This document shows, one piece after another, positions 35,207 to 44,421 of a stretch of 64,000 nucleotides of DNA. The position numbers and the translations under genes were made by a program. The first letter of the stretch is position 1. Every line of letters starts with the position of its first letter. The stretch is from Clostridia bacterium (GTDB lineage: Bacteria; Bacillota; Clostridia; Oscillospirales; Acutalibacteraceae), in contig JAFXAP010000008.1 in the NCBI GenBank assembly GCA_017516965.1, forward strand, positions 186,001 to 250,000, written 5' to 3'. Under the pieces are notes generated by a model. It was not told the origin of the DNA. It ran no database searches and saw only the letters and a program-made list of their open reading frames with translations.

Positions 35207-35950
35207 ATGTATAATTTTTTTGTAAAGGCTGACAACAAAAAGAATGATCGCTATTTTATAAGCGGTAACGACTTTAACCATATTAAAAATGTTTTGCGTA
35301 TGGGAATAGGTGAGCAGTTTTTGGTAAGTTGCGACAATGTAAGCGACCTTTGTGAAATCCAGTGCATTGAGTCCGACACCGTTATTGCAAAAATTATTAG
35401 TGAAAACTATCAAGACACCAATCTGCCTATAAAAATACACCTTTTTCAAGGGCTACCAAAATCAGACAAGCTTGAGCTTATTATTCAAAAGGCGGTAGAA
35501 CTTGGTATCACCAGTGTGACCCCCGTTTCTATGAAGCGAAGCATTGTAAAAATAGATGACAAAAAGAAAAACAGCAAACGCGAGCGCTGGCAGGCCATTG
35601 CCGAAGCCGCCGCAAAGCAAAGCAAACGCACAAACGTACCCGAGGTTTGTGAAATTTTGTCGTACAAACAAATGATAAATGTGGCAAAAGACCTTGACCT
35701 GCTTTTAGTGCCTTATGAGTGCGCTGAGGGTATGGCGGCAACAAAAGACGCCCTATCTAAAATAAAGGGCGGTATGAACGTGGGTATTGTTATAGGTCCT
35801 GAGGGTGGATTTGAACCATCGGAAATCGACCTTGCAACCGAGGCAGGCGGCAAAATAATATCACTTGGCAGTCGCATTTTGCGGTGTGAGACCGCCGCAA
35901 TAACAGCCACCGCGATGTGTATGCTTTACAGCGAAATGGAATTAAAATAA
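35207..35950 (+). CDS. rsmE: 16S rRNA (uracil-1498-N3)-methyltransferase
   Basis: The 247-residue SPOUT-class enzyme methylates U1498 of 16S rRNA. It has an N-terminal PUA-like domain (MYNFFVKAD to about 70) and the knotted SAM-binding C-terminal part with KAVELGITSVTPV, IGPEGGFEPSEI and LGSRILRCETAAI, which are family signatures. AAAGGTGG lies eight bases before the ATG. Its stop shares a base with the next start (TAATG). Confidence 0.95.
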   Translation: MYNFFVKADNKKNDRYFISGNDFNHIKNVLRMGIGEQFLVSCDNVSDLCEIQCIESDTVIAKIISENYQDTNLPIKIHLFQGLPKSDKLELIIQKAVELGITSVTPVSMKRSIVKIDDKKKNSKRERWQAIAEAAAKQSKRTNVPEVCEILSYKQMINVAKDLDLLLVPYECAEGMAATKDALSKIKGGMNVGIVIGPEGGFEPSEIDLATEAGGKIISLGSRILRCETAAITATAMCMLYSEMELK

Positions 35951-37308
35951 TGAAACAATTACCAATAGATTTTGTAAACCGAATGAAAAGTTTGCTTGGT
36001 GACGAGTACCCGCTTTATGAAAAAGCGATGAACCAACCACCCGTTAAGGCATTTAGGGTAAACACCAACAAAATTTCTATAAAAGATTTTGAAAAGGTAA
36101 ACCCATTTGGCAGCGAAAAGATACCCTATGTGCAAAATGGGTATTATCTTGACTTTGATAGGGTGGGCAACCACCCATTTCACCACGCAGGTATAATTTA
36201 CGTTCAAGAGCCTGCCGCTATGGCGCCCGCCGAGTGTGTTCAAATTTTGCCCGACGCTTATGTGCTTGATATGTGCGCCGCCCCGGGTGGCAAGAGCACA
36301 CAGTTAAAAATGAAACTAAGTGATGATGGACTGCTTGTTTCTAACGAGATTATACCGTCAAGATGCAAAATATTGACCGGCAACATTGAACGTCTTGGGC
36401 TTAAAAACTGCGTTACCACCTGTATGGACACCTCTCGTCTTGCAGACACGTTTCCGCACACCTTTGACGTTGTTATGGTGGATGCGCCCTGCTCGGGTGA
36501 AGGTATGTTCAGAAAAGAGCAGATTGCCATTGACGAGTGGAGTTTAGAAAACGTGCAAAAATGCGCCGAAAGACAGCAGGAAATTTTAGAAAACGCGGCC
36601 AGATGCCTTGCTGACGGCGGCACAATTATATACGCTACCTGCACCTTTTCTTTAGAAGAAAACGAAATGACGGTTGACACCTTTTTAAAATCGCACCCCG
36701 ATTTCGAGATAATCCCCGTTGCCGAATGTGTGAGGGAGGTTACTGCTCCGGGGATAAAATTTGACGGGTGCGAGTGTGATAACATACATTTTGCTCGTCG
36801 GTTTTACCCACACAAAGCGCGAGGCGAAGGTCAGTTTATGGCTGTGCTTCGTCACACAAGAAAAATTTTTTCTTCAAGAGCAACAAAAATTGAAAAAAAG
36901 AGAGCAACAAATCCCATTTTAAGCAATTTTTTGTCTGAAACTCTTGATTTTTGCAACACAAATGATGTTATTTTTTATGGCGATACACCTGTTTTGTTTA
37001 GCGGAGATATAGAAATAAAAAAAGGCGTCGCCTTTATGTGCGGCGTTACCATTGGTGAAATAAAAAAGAATTACGTTTTGCCTCACCACCAATTTTTTAG
37101 TGCCTTTGGTCGAGATTTTAAACGCAAAATTGAGCTTGAGGTTGATAGTGAGGAGCTTATAAAATACCTGCGCGGCGAAGAGATTAAAACCGATGTCGCA
37201 AACGGCTGGGCTGTAGTTACAGTTTGCGGTGTACCGCTTGGTGGCGCCAAGGTATCAAACGGCGTTGCCAAAAACCATTACCCAAAAGGGCTAAGAATAT
37301 TAAAATGA
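35950..37308 (+). CDS. RsmF/RsmB-type rRNA (cytosine-C5)-methyltransferase
   Basis: The 452-residue enzyme has the NOL1/NOP2/Sun core: LDMCAAPGGKSTQ (SAM binding), VDAPCSGEGMFRK (first catalytic cysteine) and YATCTFSLEENE (second cysteine), then an RsmF-like C-terminal PUA-related region (about 310-452). It modifies a cytosine in 16S rRNA; the exact site cannot be assigned. It is translationally coupled to rsmE (TAATG) and followed by a terminator. Confidence 0.92.
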   Translation: MKQLPIDFVNRMKSLLGDEYPLYEKAMNQPPVKAFRVNTNKISIKDFEKVNPFGSEKIPYVQNGYYLDFDRVGNHPFHHAGIIYVQEPAAMAPAECVQILPDAYVLDMCAAPGGKSTQLKMKLSDDGLLVSNEIIPSRCKILTGNIERLGLKNCVTTCMDTSRLADTFPHTFDVVMVDAPCSGEGMFRKEQIAIDEWSLENVQKCAERQQEILENAARCLADGGTIIYATCTFSLEENEMTVDTFLKSHPDFEIIPVAECVREVTAPGIKFDGCECDNIHFARRFYPHKARGEGQFMAVLRHTRKIFSSRATKIEKKRATNPILSNFLSETLDFCNTNDVIFYGDTPVLFSGDIEIKKGVAFMCGVTIGEIKKNYVLPHHQFFSAFGRDFKRKIELEVDSEELIKYLRGEEIKTDVANGWAVVTVCGVPLGGAKVSNGVAKNHYPKGLRILK

Positions 37309-37331
37309 CCGCAAAAAAGCGGTCGTTTTTT
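37307..37331 (+). terminator. Intrinsic terminator of rsmE operon
   Basis: GACCGC (37307-37312) pairs with GCGGTC (37319-37324) followed by GTTTTTT; the stem overlaps the stop codon. Confidence 0.85.
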
Positions 37332-37400
37332 GTTGACCGAGACACAAAAGGCTTGTGAAGAAATATATATAGATACCGCTGAAACCAAAGAATAAAATTT

Positions 37401-37426
37401 AAGAGCACTGCAAATGCAGTGCTCTT
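37401..37426. terminator. Intrinsic terminator of galT operon
   Basis: An 11-bp perfect stem (37401-37411 with 37416-37426), loop AAAT on the plus strand, lies six bases beyond the galT stop on the minus strand and is followed there by AAATTTTATT. Confidence 0.8.
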
Positions 37427-37431
37427 TTGCC

Positions 37432-38925
37432 TTATTTATTTACATATTCAATAAACTTAATAAATGCTGCCTGACCTTTTTCGTCACGCTTGAAAACGCC
37501 TGCGTCTTCAAGCACCTTTGAAAAGACAATACCAATTTCGTCTTTGATAATCTTTTCGATGTTGTCGGCATTTATGTCTGAATATTTTGCCTTGATTTCA
37601 TCCGCCCAATCGGCGTGCTTTTCGATACTTTCTATCGCGCGAATGTCAGCACCTGAAAGCATTGCCTTTTGAAGCTGGGCCATTTCGTCTTTAAGACGCG
37701 CGGGAAGCACCGCAAGACCCATAACCTCGATAAGACCGATGTTTTCCTTTTTAATGTGGTGCAGTTCATTGTGTGGGTGGAAATAACCTAAGGGGTATTC
37801 CTCGGTAGTGATATTGTTGCGAAGCACCAAATCAAGCTCATACTTGTCGCCGCGCATACGCGCGATTGGTGTTGCGGCATTGTGTGGCTCGCCATCGGTT
37901 TCGGCAAACACAAACACGCTTTCATCAGTATAATCTTGCCAGATTGTAAAGATTTTATCGGCAAGGTCTATAACTCGCTCGGCGCTGTCACCTGTCAGTC
38001 TGATTACCGACATAGGCCACTTAACAATACCTGCGGCAACATCTTCATAACCTTTAAATACTATTGGCTTTTCAATAGGCGCCTTTTCCATAGCGAAGGT
38101 ATAACGACCACCCTGGAAATGCTCGTGGCTTAAAATTGAACCGCCAACAATTGGCAAACCTGCATTAGAACCGATAAAGTAGTGTGGGAACATTTTTACA
38201 AAATCAAACAATTTGCAAAATGCCTTGCGGTCTACAAGCATTGGTGTGTGCTCGGCATTAAACACAATGCAGTGCTCGGGGTAATAAACGTATGGTGAAT
38301 ATTGCATAAACCAATTTTCATCGGTAAGACGAAGCGGTATTATGCGGTGGTTCTGACGCGCAGGAAAATTAACTCTGCCGGCATAACCCTCACACTCTTT
38401 GCAAAGCAAACATTTTGGATAACCCGACTGTGGCGCATTTTTTGCCGCCATAATTTCTTTAAGGCTCTTTTCGGGCTTTGAAAGATTTATGGTAATATCA
38501 AGGTCGCCGTATTCGGTTGGGGAAATCCACTTCATATCTTTTGCGATACGATAGGTACGAATATAGTCGCTGTCACGCGACAGTTTGTGGTAATAATCGG
38601 TTGCCGCCTGCGGTGACACATTATAACGGCTAAAGAATTCAAACTCTACCTCTGAAGGACGCGGCATCATAAGACCCATAAGTTTTGTGTCAAACAAATC
38701 GCGTGAGGTGATATCATCTTCAATAATGCCCTTTTCTACAGCAAAGTCGAGAATTGCGGCGAGTGTGCTTTCTAAATCAACGTTGGTAAATTTTTCTTCG
38801 CAGTCAAATTCATCAAGCCCCAAAGCGCCAATGAGCATATTTGTAACGTAAATTTCATCACGTTCGGTAAACAGACCCTTTTCGAGTCCGTAACAAATAA
38901 GTTTTTTAATTTCGGTTTGTATCAT
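37432..38925 (-). CDS. galT: UDP-glucose--hexose-1-phosphate uridylyltransferase (Firmicute type)
   Basis: The 497-residue protein belongs to the long GalT family of Firmicutes (PF01087/PF02744 variant). It transfers UMP between UDP-glucose and galactose-1-phosphate in the Leloir pathway. SHEHFQGG supplies the His-x-His-x-Gln active site near residue 270, and LRNNITTEEYPLGYFHPHNELHHIKKENIG is a family segment. AAGGAG lies five bases before the ATG. No galK or galE is adjacent; it is instead nine bases behind the DUF3048 lipoprotein gene. Confidence 0.95.
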   Translation of the reverse strand: MIQTEIKKLICYGLEKGLFTERDEIYVTNMLIGALGLDEFDCEEKFTNVDLESTLAAILDFAVEKGIIEDDITSRDLFDTKLMGLMMPRPSEVEFEFFSRYNVSPQAATDYYHKLSRDSDYIRTYRIAKDMKWISPTEYGDLDITINLSKPEKSLKEIMAAKNAPQSGYPKCLLCKECEGYAGRVNFPARQNHRIIPLRLTDENWFMQYSPYVYYPEHCIVFNAEHTPMLVDRKAFCKLFDFVKMFPHYFIGSNAGLPIVGGSILSHEHFQGGRYTFAMEKAPIEKPIVFKGYEDVAAGIVKWPMSVIRLTGDSAERVIDLADKIFTIWQDYTDESVFVFAETDGEPHNAATPIARMRGDKYELDLVLRNNITTEEYPLGYFHPHNELHHIKKENIGLIEVMGLAVLPARLKDEMAQLQKAMLSGADIRAIESIEKHADWADEIKAKYSDINADNIEKIIKDEIGIVFSKVLEDAGVFKRDEKGQAAFIKFIEYVNK

Positions 38926-38934
38926 ATTTTCTCC

Positions 38935-39954
38935 TTACTGGATAACAGGTTTGCAGGTTTCTTTGTTTGCTATGCATACCCAAGAATTACCTGCGCTTAC
39001 CTTTATTTCAGCGCCTGCTTCATCGGTAAACTTTACAGCATTTTGGGCATCGCCCTTTGACCATTTAATTTTTTGCATTGTTCCGTTGGTTATATAATAA
39101 CCTTCGCCTGCTACAAGGTCGATATCGCGGCGGCCTTCTTTGGGGAAGTAGCCCATATCGGTCAAAAGAACAAAAATGTTTTTAACATAGGTTTTTTCTT
39201 CTGTAAAGTAGTCGGTGTGCTCCTTATCACCTACCATTCTTGTGTAAAGGCCGGTTGAATCGTCATAAGCAAACTTGGTTGTGGTAGTTGGGAAAGGAAT
39301 AGAAACGTCTTTTGCGCTACCTCCGTCAAGTGAAAGCTTTTCTTCGGTAAAGTTTTGCCAAGGGGTAACGTTTGTTTGTGTTGTTTCAAACTTGCCCTTT
39401 ATGTTTTCCCACAACTCGTTACCGATAGCATATAGTGTGTGCCAGCTTGCAAGACCGTTTTGTATGCGCACAGCGCCTTGTGAATTGGTGTCTATACTTA
39501 AATCATCAAGGTCTTTAAGATGTGGTTTTGCATAGTGTGGATCCTGTCCGCAATGAACGTAGATTGCGTTATGGCCCATAGCCAAATCAATAAAGTCATA
39601 TCTTGCAGAACGAACATTACCTAACTTTTCAAGAGCAGATATGTCCTGATAAACTGCCATAAGTCGTGTTATGCCACCCTCGGTCTCGGTTTCATAGATA
39701 ACGTCTGCTCTGCAAACGTTGGTCTGAACGTGAACCGATTCGCTCGAGTTTTCTATCATTACGGCGATTGGTCGACGATTTGCAATTTCCTTACCGTTAG
39801 CTACAGCAAGACCTGTAAGCGGATTTTTGTCAAGAAGTGCCGGGTTTATGCTTTCATAACCTGAAAGGTCATCATAAACCACGTTATCTCCGCAACCCAC
39901 TACTGCGAACAACATAAGCACAGCAAGGATTGCCACTAAAATTCTTTTTAACAT
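38935..39954 (-). CDS. DUF3048 domain lipoprotein (YerB-like)
   Basis: The 339-residue product has a lipoprotein signal with VVGC near residue 21. The DUF3048 fold begins with NPLTGLAV, RPIAVMIENS and continues with DVIYETETEGGITRLMAVYQD and GNVRSARYDF; the C-terminal DUF3048_C includes AGNSWVCI. Family members are extracytoplasmic proteins of unknown role. A promoter lies 32 bases upstream. Confidence 0.92.
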   Translation of the reverse strand: MLKRILVAILAVLMLFAVVGCGDNVVYDDLSGYESINPALLDKNPLTGLAVANGKEIANRRPIAVMIENSSESVHVQTNVCRADVIYETETEGGITRLMAVYQDISALEKLGNVRSARYDFIDLAMGHNAIYVHCGQDPHYAKPHLKDLDDLSIDTNSQGAVRIQNGLASWHTLYAIGNELWENIKGKFETTQTNVTPWQNFTEEKLSLDGGSAKDVSIPFPTTTTKFAYDDSTGLYTRMVGDKEHTDYFTEEKTYVKNIFVLLTDMGYFPKEGRRDIDLVAGEGYYITNGTMQKIKWSKGDAQNAVKFTDEAGAEIKVSAGNSWVCIANKETCKPVIQ

Positions 39955-39986
39955 AAAAAATTCCCCCGTGTAAATTTATATCTATC

Positions 39987-40015
39987 ATTATAATCTTTTG
40001 CGTATTTCTTTTCAA
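39987..40015 (-). promoter_or_regulatory. Promoter of DUF3048-galT operon
   Basis: TTGAAA (40010-40015) and TATAAT (39987-39992) on the minus strand, 17-base spacer. Confidence 0.8.
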
Positions 40016-40059
40016 GAGTTTACATAAAAATTTTTATACAAATTTTCGCATATTTGGTA

Positions 40060-40088
40060 TTGTTTATTTTTTTAATATACTGTATAAT
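40060..40088 (+). promoter_or_regulatory. Promoter of the cysteine desulfurase operon
   Basis: TTGTTT (40060-40065) and TATAAT (40083-40088) on the plus strand, 17-base spacer. Confidence 0.75.
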
Positions 40089-40122
40089 GGTAGTGTGTAT
40101 GCTTTGAAAGGAGTGAAGTGTT

Positions 40123-41265
40123 TTGAAAAAAATGGTATATCTTGATAACAGCGCGACAACTATGCCGTGTGAAGCGGCGATTCAAAACATAAATTACGCT
40201 CTTAACAAAGTATGGGGTAACCCGTCAAGCCTATACGACTTTGGTTTTAAGGCTCAGCTGCTTATTGACGATACAAGAAAAACTCTTTCTTCTATGCTTA
40301 AATGCCGTGAAGATGAACTTTATTTTGTGGGTAGCGGTACCGAGGGCAACAATACGGCTATTCTTGGCGCGGCATATGCCCGCAGGAAACGTGGCAAACG
40401 AATTGTCACTACCGCGATTGAGCACCCTTCGGTTTTAGAAACCGTAAAAAGACTTGAAAACGACGGTTTTGAAGTGGTGACAATAAAACCGCAAGAAAAC
40501 GGCGCTGTTGGAATTGACCAACTTAAAAATGCCATTACAAAAGACACAATACTCGTAAGTATTATGCTCGTAAACAACGAGACGGGCGCGGTTCAGCCTG
40601 TAAGGGAAGCGTCAAGGATTATTAAAGACGTGGGCGCTCCCGCTCTGCTTCACTGTGACGGTGTTCAGGCTTTTGGTAAAATGCCGATAAATCTTAGTGA
40701 ACTGGGTGTTGATTTATTTACCGCAAGCGGTCACAAAATTCACGGACCTAAGGGTATTGGCATTCTTTATATAAAAAAGGGCGTTACCATAAAGCCGCTG
40801 ATTACAGGCGGTGGGCAAGAGAAAAATATGCGCTCAGGCACCGAATCTGTTCCGCTGATTTACGGACTCAAGGGTGCGCTTGACAGTCTTGGTAACATAA
40901 ATGAAAATCTTAAGTCACAGCGTGAACTTTGGCAATATGCCAAAGACACTTTGCTTGACACATCTTTTGTAACCATAAACTCAAGCGACGACGCTCTGCC
41001 CTATATTTTAAACGTTTCTGTACAGGGTTACCGCTCTGAGACGCTACTGCACTTTTTGGAATCCCTTGGGGTTTACGTTTCGTCGGGTAGCGCTTGTGCT
41101 AAGGGCGAGGGAAGCTACGTTCTCAGAGAGATGGGGCTTTCAAACCCTCGCGTTGACTCGGCATTGAGAATAAGTTTTTCAAGGTTTAACACCAAAGAAG
41201 ATGTCGACCAATTAAAACAGGCACTAATCACAGCAACTCAAAAATTAAGAAGGTCTATAAAATGA
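40123..41265 (+). CDS. Cysteine desulfurase, IscS/NifS family
   Basis: The 380-residue PLP enzyme removes sulfur from cysteine as a persulfide. MVYLDNSATT starts the family pattern, SGHKIHGPKG contains the PLP lysine and SSGSACAKGEGS the persulfide cysteine. TTG is chosen because GGAG lies nine bases upstream; an ATG three codons later is too far. It overlaps thiI (ATGA), which marks it as the dedicated sulfur donor for 4-thiouridine in tRNA, like NifZ of Bacillus. Confidence 0.95.
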   Translation: MKKMVYLDNSATTMPCEAAIQNINYALNKVWGNPSSLYDFGFKAQLLIDDTRKTLSSMLKCREDELYFVGSGTEGNNTAILGAAYARRKRGKRIVTTAIEHPSVLETVKRLENDGFEVVTIKPQENGAVGIDQLKNAITKDTILVSIMLVNNETGAVQPVREASRIIKDVGAPALLHCDGVQAFGKMPINLSELGVDLFTASGHKIHGPKGIGILYIKKGVTIKPLITGGGQEKNMRSGTESVPLIYGLKGALDSLGNINENLKSQRELWQYAKDTLLDTSFVTINSSDDALPYILNVSVQGYRSETLLHFLESLGVYVSSGSACAKGEGSYVLREMGLSNPRVDSALRISFSRFNTKEDVDQLKQALITATQKLRRSIK

Positions 41266-42431
41266 AAGAAATTATACTTATAAAGGACGGCGAACTGTCA
41301 CTTAAAGGACTAAACCGCCGTCAGTTTGAAGATAAAATGGTGGCAACCATTCGTCGCAGACTAAAGGATTTGGGCAAGGTTAGCGTTGAACGCGCGCAAT
41401 CCACTATATATATAAAACCGCAGGATGACGATTTTGATTTTAACGAAGCGCTCGATCGTATGGGTAGAATTTTTGGCATTGCGGCATTCAGTCGCGCGTG
41501 CGTTTGCGAAAAAAATATGGATGATATTTTAGCGCGCGCTCCCGAATATCTTGAAGACACACTAAGGAGCATTAAAACCTTTAAGGTCGAAGCAAAACGC
41601 GCCGATAAGGCATTCCCGCTGAAATCTCCCGAAATTTGTCGTGAGGTTGGCGGAGCAATTCTTCGCGCGTTTCCACACCTTCGTGTAGATGTTCACAACC
41701 CCGACGAAGTCATAACTGTAGAGGTTCGCGACTATGCAGCCTATGTCCGCGCAGGGCAAATAAAGGGCGCCGGCGGTCTACCTGTTGGAACAGCTGGTCG
41801 CGCGCAGGTGCTGATTTCGGGCGGTATAGACAGTCCCGTTGCGGCATATACAATGGCAAAACGCGGTCTTGTGCTAAATGCTATTCATTTTGCCTCTCCG
41901 CCATATACAAGTGTTCGCGCCGAGCAAAAGGTTCGTGACCTGCTTGGTCGTGTTGCGCGTTATAGCGGCGTTATTAAACTCGCTATCGTGCCCTTTACCG
42001 AAATTCAGGAAGAGATTGGCAAACATTGCCCCGAGGACTATTTTACCCTTATAATGCGCCGTATGATGATGCGCATTGCGTGTCGCGTTTCTGAAAGCGA
42101 CGGCTGTTTAGGTCTTATTACCGGTGAAAGTCTCGGTCAGGTGGCAAGTCAGACTATGCCCGCTATTGCCGCTACTGATGAGGTTTGCACTATGCCGGTG
42201 CTTCGTCCGCTGATTGGTATGGACAAGGAAGAAATTATTGCGATATCTAAAAAAATAGATGCTTTTGATATTTCGATACTGCCTTACGAGGACTGTTGCA
42301 CAGTGTTTACTCCAAAACACCCACACACAAAACCCAAGAAAGGTCAGTGTGAACTGGCAGAACAAAATCTTGATATAGAACCGCTTATAGAACGCGCTAT
42401 TGCAGGAATAGAATATTCATATATTGAATAA
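41262..42431 (+). CDS. thiI: tRNA 4-thiouridine synthetase ThiI, without rhodanese domain
   Basis: The 389-residue protein has a ferredoxin-like N-terminal domain with LIKDGELSLKGLNRRQFE, a THUMP domain (about 60-165) and an adenylating PP-loop domain with LISGGIDSPVAAY. It activates U8 of tRNA and inserts sulfur. The C-terminal rhodanese domain of E. coli ThiI is absent, as in most Firmicutes. Start overlaps the cysteine desulfurase stop. Confidence 0.96.
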   Translation: MKEIILIKDGELSLKGLNRRQFEDKMVATIRRRLKDLGKVSVERAQSTIYIKPQDDDFDFNEALDRMGRIFGIAAFSRACVCEKNMDDILARAPEYLEDTLRSIKTFKVEAKRADKAFPLKSPEICREVGGAILRAFPHLRVDVHNPDEVITVEVRDYAAYVRAGQIKGAGGLPVGTAGRAQVLISGGIDSPVAAYTMAKRGLVLNAIHFASPPYTSVRAEQKVRDLLGRVARYSGVIKLAIVPFTEIQEEIGKHCPEDYFTLIMRRMMMRIACRVSESDGCLGLITGESLGQVASQTMPAIAATDEVCTMPVLRPLIGMDKEEIIAISKKIDAFDISILPYEDCCTVFTPKHPHTKPKKGQCELAEQNLDIEPLIERAIAGIEYSYIE

Positions 42432-42454
42432 ATAATTTATAGATTGGGATAAAT

Positions 42455-43363
42455 ATGGCAGGAAAACATTCAAAAAGTTTTTTTGATTTTAGAAAAAATG
42501 TTCTTGTTACTGAACCAAAAACAAAAGAACAGGCACCAATTTCGTTACCCTTTAAAATAATAATTGTTTTTTTGATAGCGTCACTATCGTTATCGCTTGT
42601 CTTTGTGGGTACAGAATTTTTACCGAGTGTATTACACAAAAATATGTTAAGAAAAGCCGCAAGAACTTTTTCTACAAACAAAAGCCACGTAGGGCTTGAG
42701 CTGCTCTCGCAACAAAATCCGGATATTAAAGCCTGGCTCAAAATTGATAAGACTAACATAAACTACGCAGTTTGTCAAAATGCGGATGATTCATATTATA
42801 CAAACCATAATCAGCGCGGCAAAAAAAGTCGCTACGGTGCGCTTACAATGTCTTCAAACGATGATATAACCCGTCAAAACGGAGATAAAAACATTGTGAT
42901 TTTTGGCAACAATATGCGAGACGGCTCAATGTTTGGTTCGCTGAAAGAATACCGCAAACTCGATTTTTACAAACAGCATCCTTTAATAAGACTTTATCAC
43001 GATGACATCTGGGAAAATTACGTTGTTTTTTCTGTTATGTTGTTATCTGCCTCTGCTGATGACAGCGCAGCATTTAAACCCTATAAAAGCCATTTTGCCG
43101 ATGAACAGGAATTTAACGACTGGTATAGCGAAACTGTTGCGCGCAGTCTTATTAACACCACCGTTGATATAAAGCACGGCGACGACCTCTTAACGTTGGT
43201 TACCGTAGCAAAAGATTTTGACGGCGCACGACTTGTAGTAATGGCAAAAAAGGTTGATGATTGGACTGCCGAGCGCATCGATGTTTCAAACGCTTCGGTA
43301 AATGCAAAAATCAAATATCCTCAAGTGTGGTACACCCAAAGAGGTTTGCAGTATCCGTATTAA
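42455..43363 (+). CDS. Class B sortase-like protein with both catalytic residues lost
   Basis: The 302-residue protein has one N-terminal transmembrane helix (about 33-57) and a sortase B fold: NPDIKAWLKIDKTNINYAVCQ, YYTNHN, then NIVIFGNNMRDGSMFGSL and LLTLVTVAKDFDGARLVV. In active class B sortases these read GHNM and TLxTC. Here the catalytic His is Asn (about residue 151) and the catalytic Cys is Val (about 250); the Arg in GARLVV remains. It should therefore not transpeptidate. It is 23 bases after thiI and 16 bases before the next gene. A recent decay or a ligand-binding role are both possible; the frame is intact. Confidence 0.85.
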   Translation: MAGKHSKSFFDFRKNVLVTEPKTKEQAPISLPFKIIIVFLIASLSLSLVFVGTEFLPSVLHKNMLRKAARTFSTNKSHVGLELLSQQNPDIKAWLKIDKTNINYAVCQNADDSYYTNHNQRGKKSRYGALTMSSNDDITRQNGDKNIVIFGNNMRDGSMFGSLKEYRKLDFYKQHPLIRLYHDDIWENYVVFSVMLLSASADDSAAFKPYKSHFADEQEFNDWYSETVARSLINTTVDIKHGDDLLTLVTVAKDFDGARLVVMAKKVDDWTAERIDVSNASVNAKIKYPQVWYTQRGLQYPY

Positions 43364-43379
43364 ACAACAAGGAAAGGGA

Positions 43380-44411
43380 ATGAAAATGGTACAAAACTTA
43401 AGAGTCGATATTATTTATCATATGTCTCCATCCGATTTTGAGATGGAATTTAATCTTAGCGGATGTTGTCGTATGAGATTGCTCAGCGATAAAACAACCG
43501 ACAAAAAAAGCTTTGTAAAGGCTCTTGCCCGCGACGTATCGCGTAGCAGGGTTATTATTGCGTGTGGTCCTCTTTTTGGAGTCGACGGTCTCATAAACAC
43601 CGTTGCTACGGCAATCGGCAACGGCACCGCCGTTTGCAATAACAAAACCTATGGCATAAACGGCGACGAAACCATACATATAATTAACGGCTCAACCCCA
43701 CTTGTAACTACCGACGGATATTTTTGCGGTTGCATAATAGAAAGCGGTCCTCAAACCATTATTTTGCTTACCGAAAACAAAACCTTCAGAAAATCGGTAA
43801 TGCAGACACTTATTCACCCTTATATTGAAGAAATTAGTTATATTCCTTCTAATAATTCATCTCCCGTGGCACCACCCACACCAAAAATTGAGTCTGAATT
43901 TGAAACCGCAGTAAACGAGGACGAAGACTATATCACTCAGGTTGACGAAGAATATAAAGAAACCGCTCAAGAAGAGGTTGAAATCAGCCCCACAAATGAC
44001 GATGAACACAATATAGAATTTATTATGGATGATGTCGAAGCGCAAGAAGATGAAACTCAGGACGAAACCCTGCCCATTGCCGACTCTGCCTATGACAACC
44101 TCTATACAGAGGTAGAATCCCCCGAAGAGATAAAATCCCGTTATGACGAGCCATATACCACAAGCGAGAGCGATAATATGTTTATTGCCCAGTCACTAAC
44201 CGACGACGAAGAGGGCGAAAATGCTCTATTGGCAGAAAATAAAAAAACCACTCTGGGTCTTGATATTACCATTGTTATTTTGGTTCTTTTATTGTTACTT
44301 GCCGTCTTAGCATTGGTTTTTCTTGTTATAGTAAAACCAATGTCTATGGGTGTTGGCGTAATGGAATATTTAAGAGATATTTTCGGTGTAGCAAACAATA
44401 CGCTTGTTTAG
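43380..44411 (+). CDS. Unknown protein with acidic linker and C-terminal membrane anchor
   Basis: About 343 residues. The N-terminal domain (1-170) contains SRSRVIIACGPLFGVDGLINTVA, which faintly recalls molybdopterin-binding (MoCF/CinA) folds, followed by a long strongly acidic, low-complexity region (about 175-300) and one transmembrane helix (about 305-327) near the C-terminus with a short tail. The orientation suggests a large cytoplasmic part. AAGGAAAGGGA precedes the ATG; the ATG two codons later is equally possible. It is in an operon with the dead sortase and DUF368. Confidence 0.65.
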   Translation: MKMVQNLRVDIIYHMSPSDFEMEFNLSGCCRMRLLSDKTTDKKSFVKALARDVSRSRVIIACGPLFGVDGLINTVATAIGNGTAVCNNKTYGINGDETIHIINGSTPLVTTDGYFCGCIIESGPQTIILLTENKTFRKSVMQTLIHPYIEEISYIPSNNSSPVAPPTPKIESEFETAVNEDEDYITQVDEEYKETAQEEVEISPTNDDEHNIEFIMDDVEAQEDETQDETLPIADSAYDNLYTEVESPEEIKSRYDEPYTTSESDNMFIAQSLTDDEEGENALLAENKKTTLGLDITIVILVLLLLLAVLALVFLVIVKPMSMGVGVMEYLRDIFGVANNTLV

Positions 44412-44421
44412 AGGTATTAGT

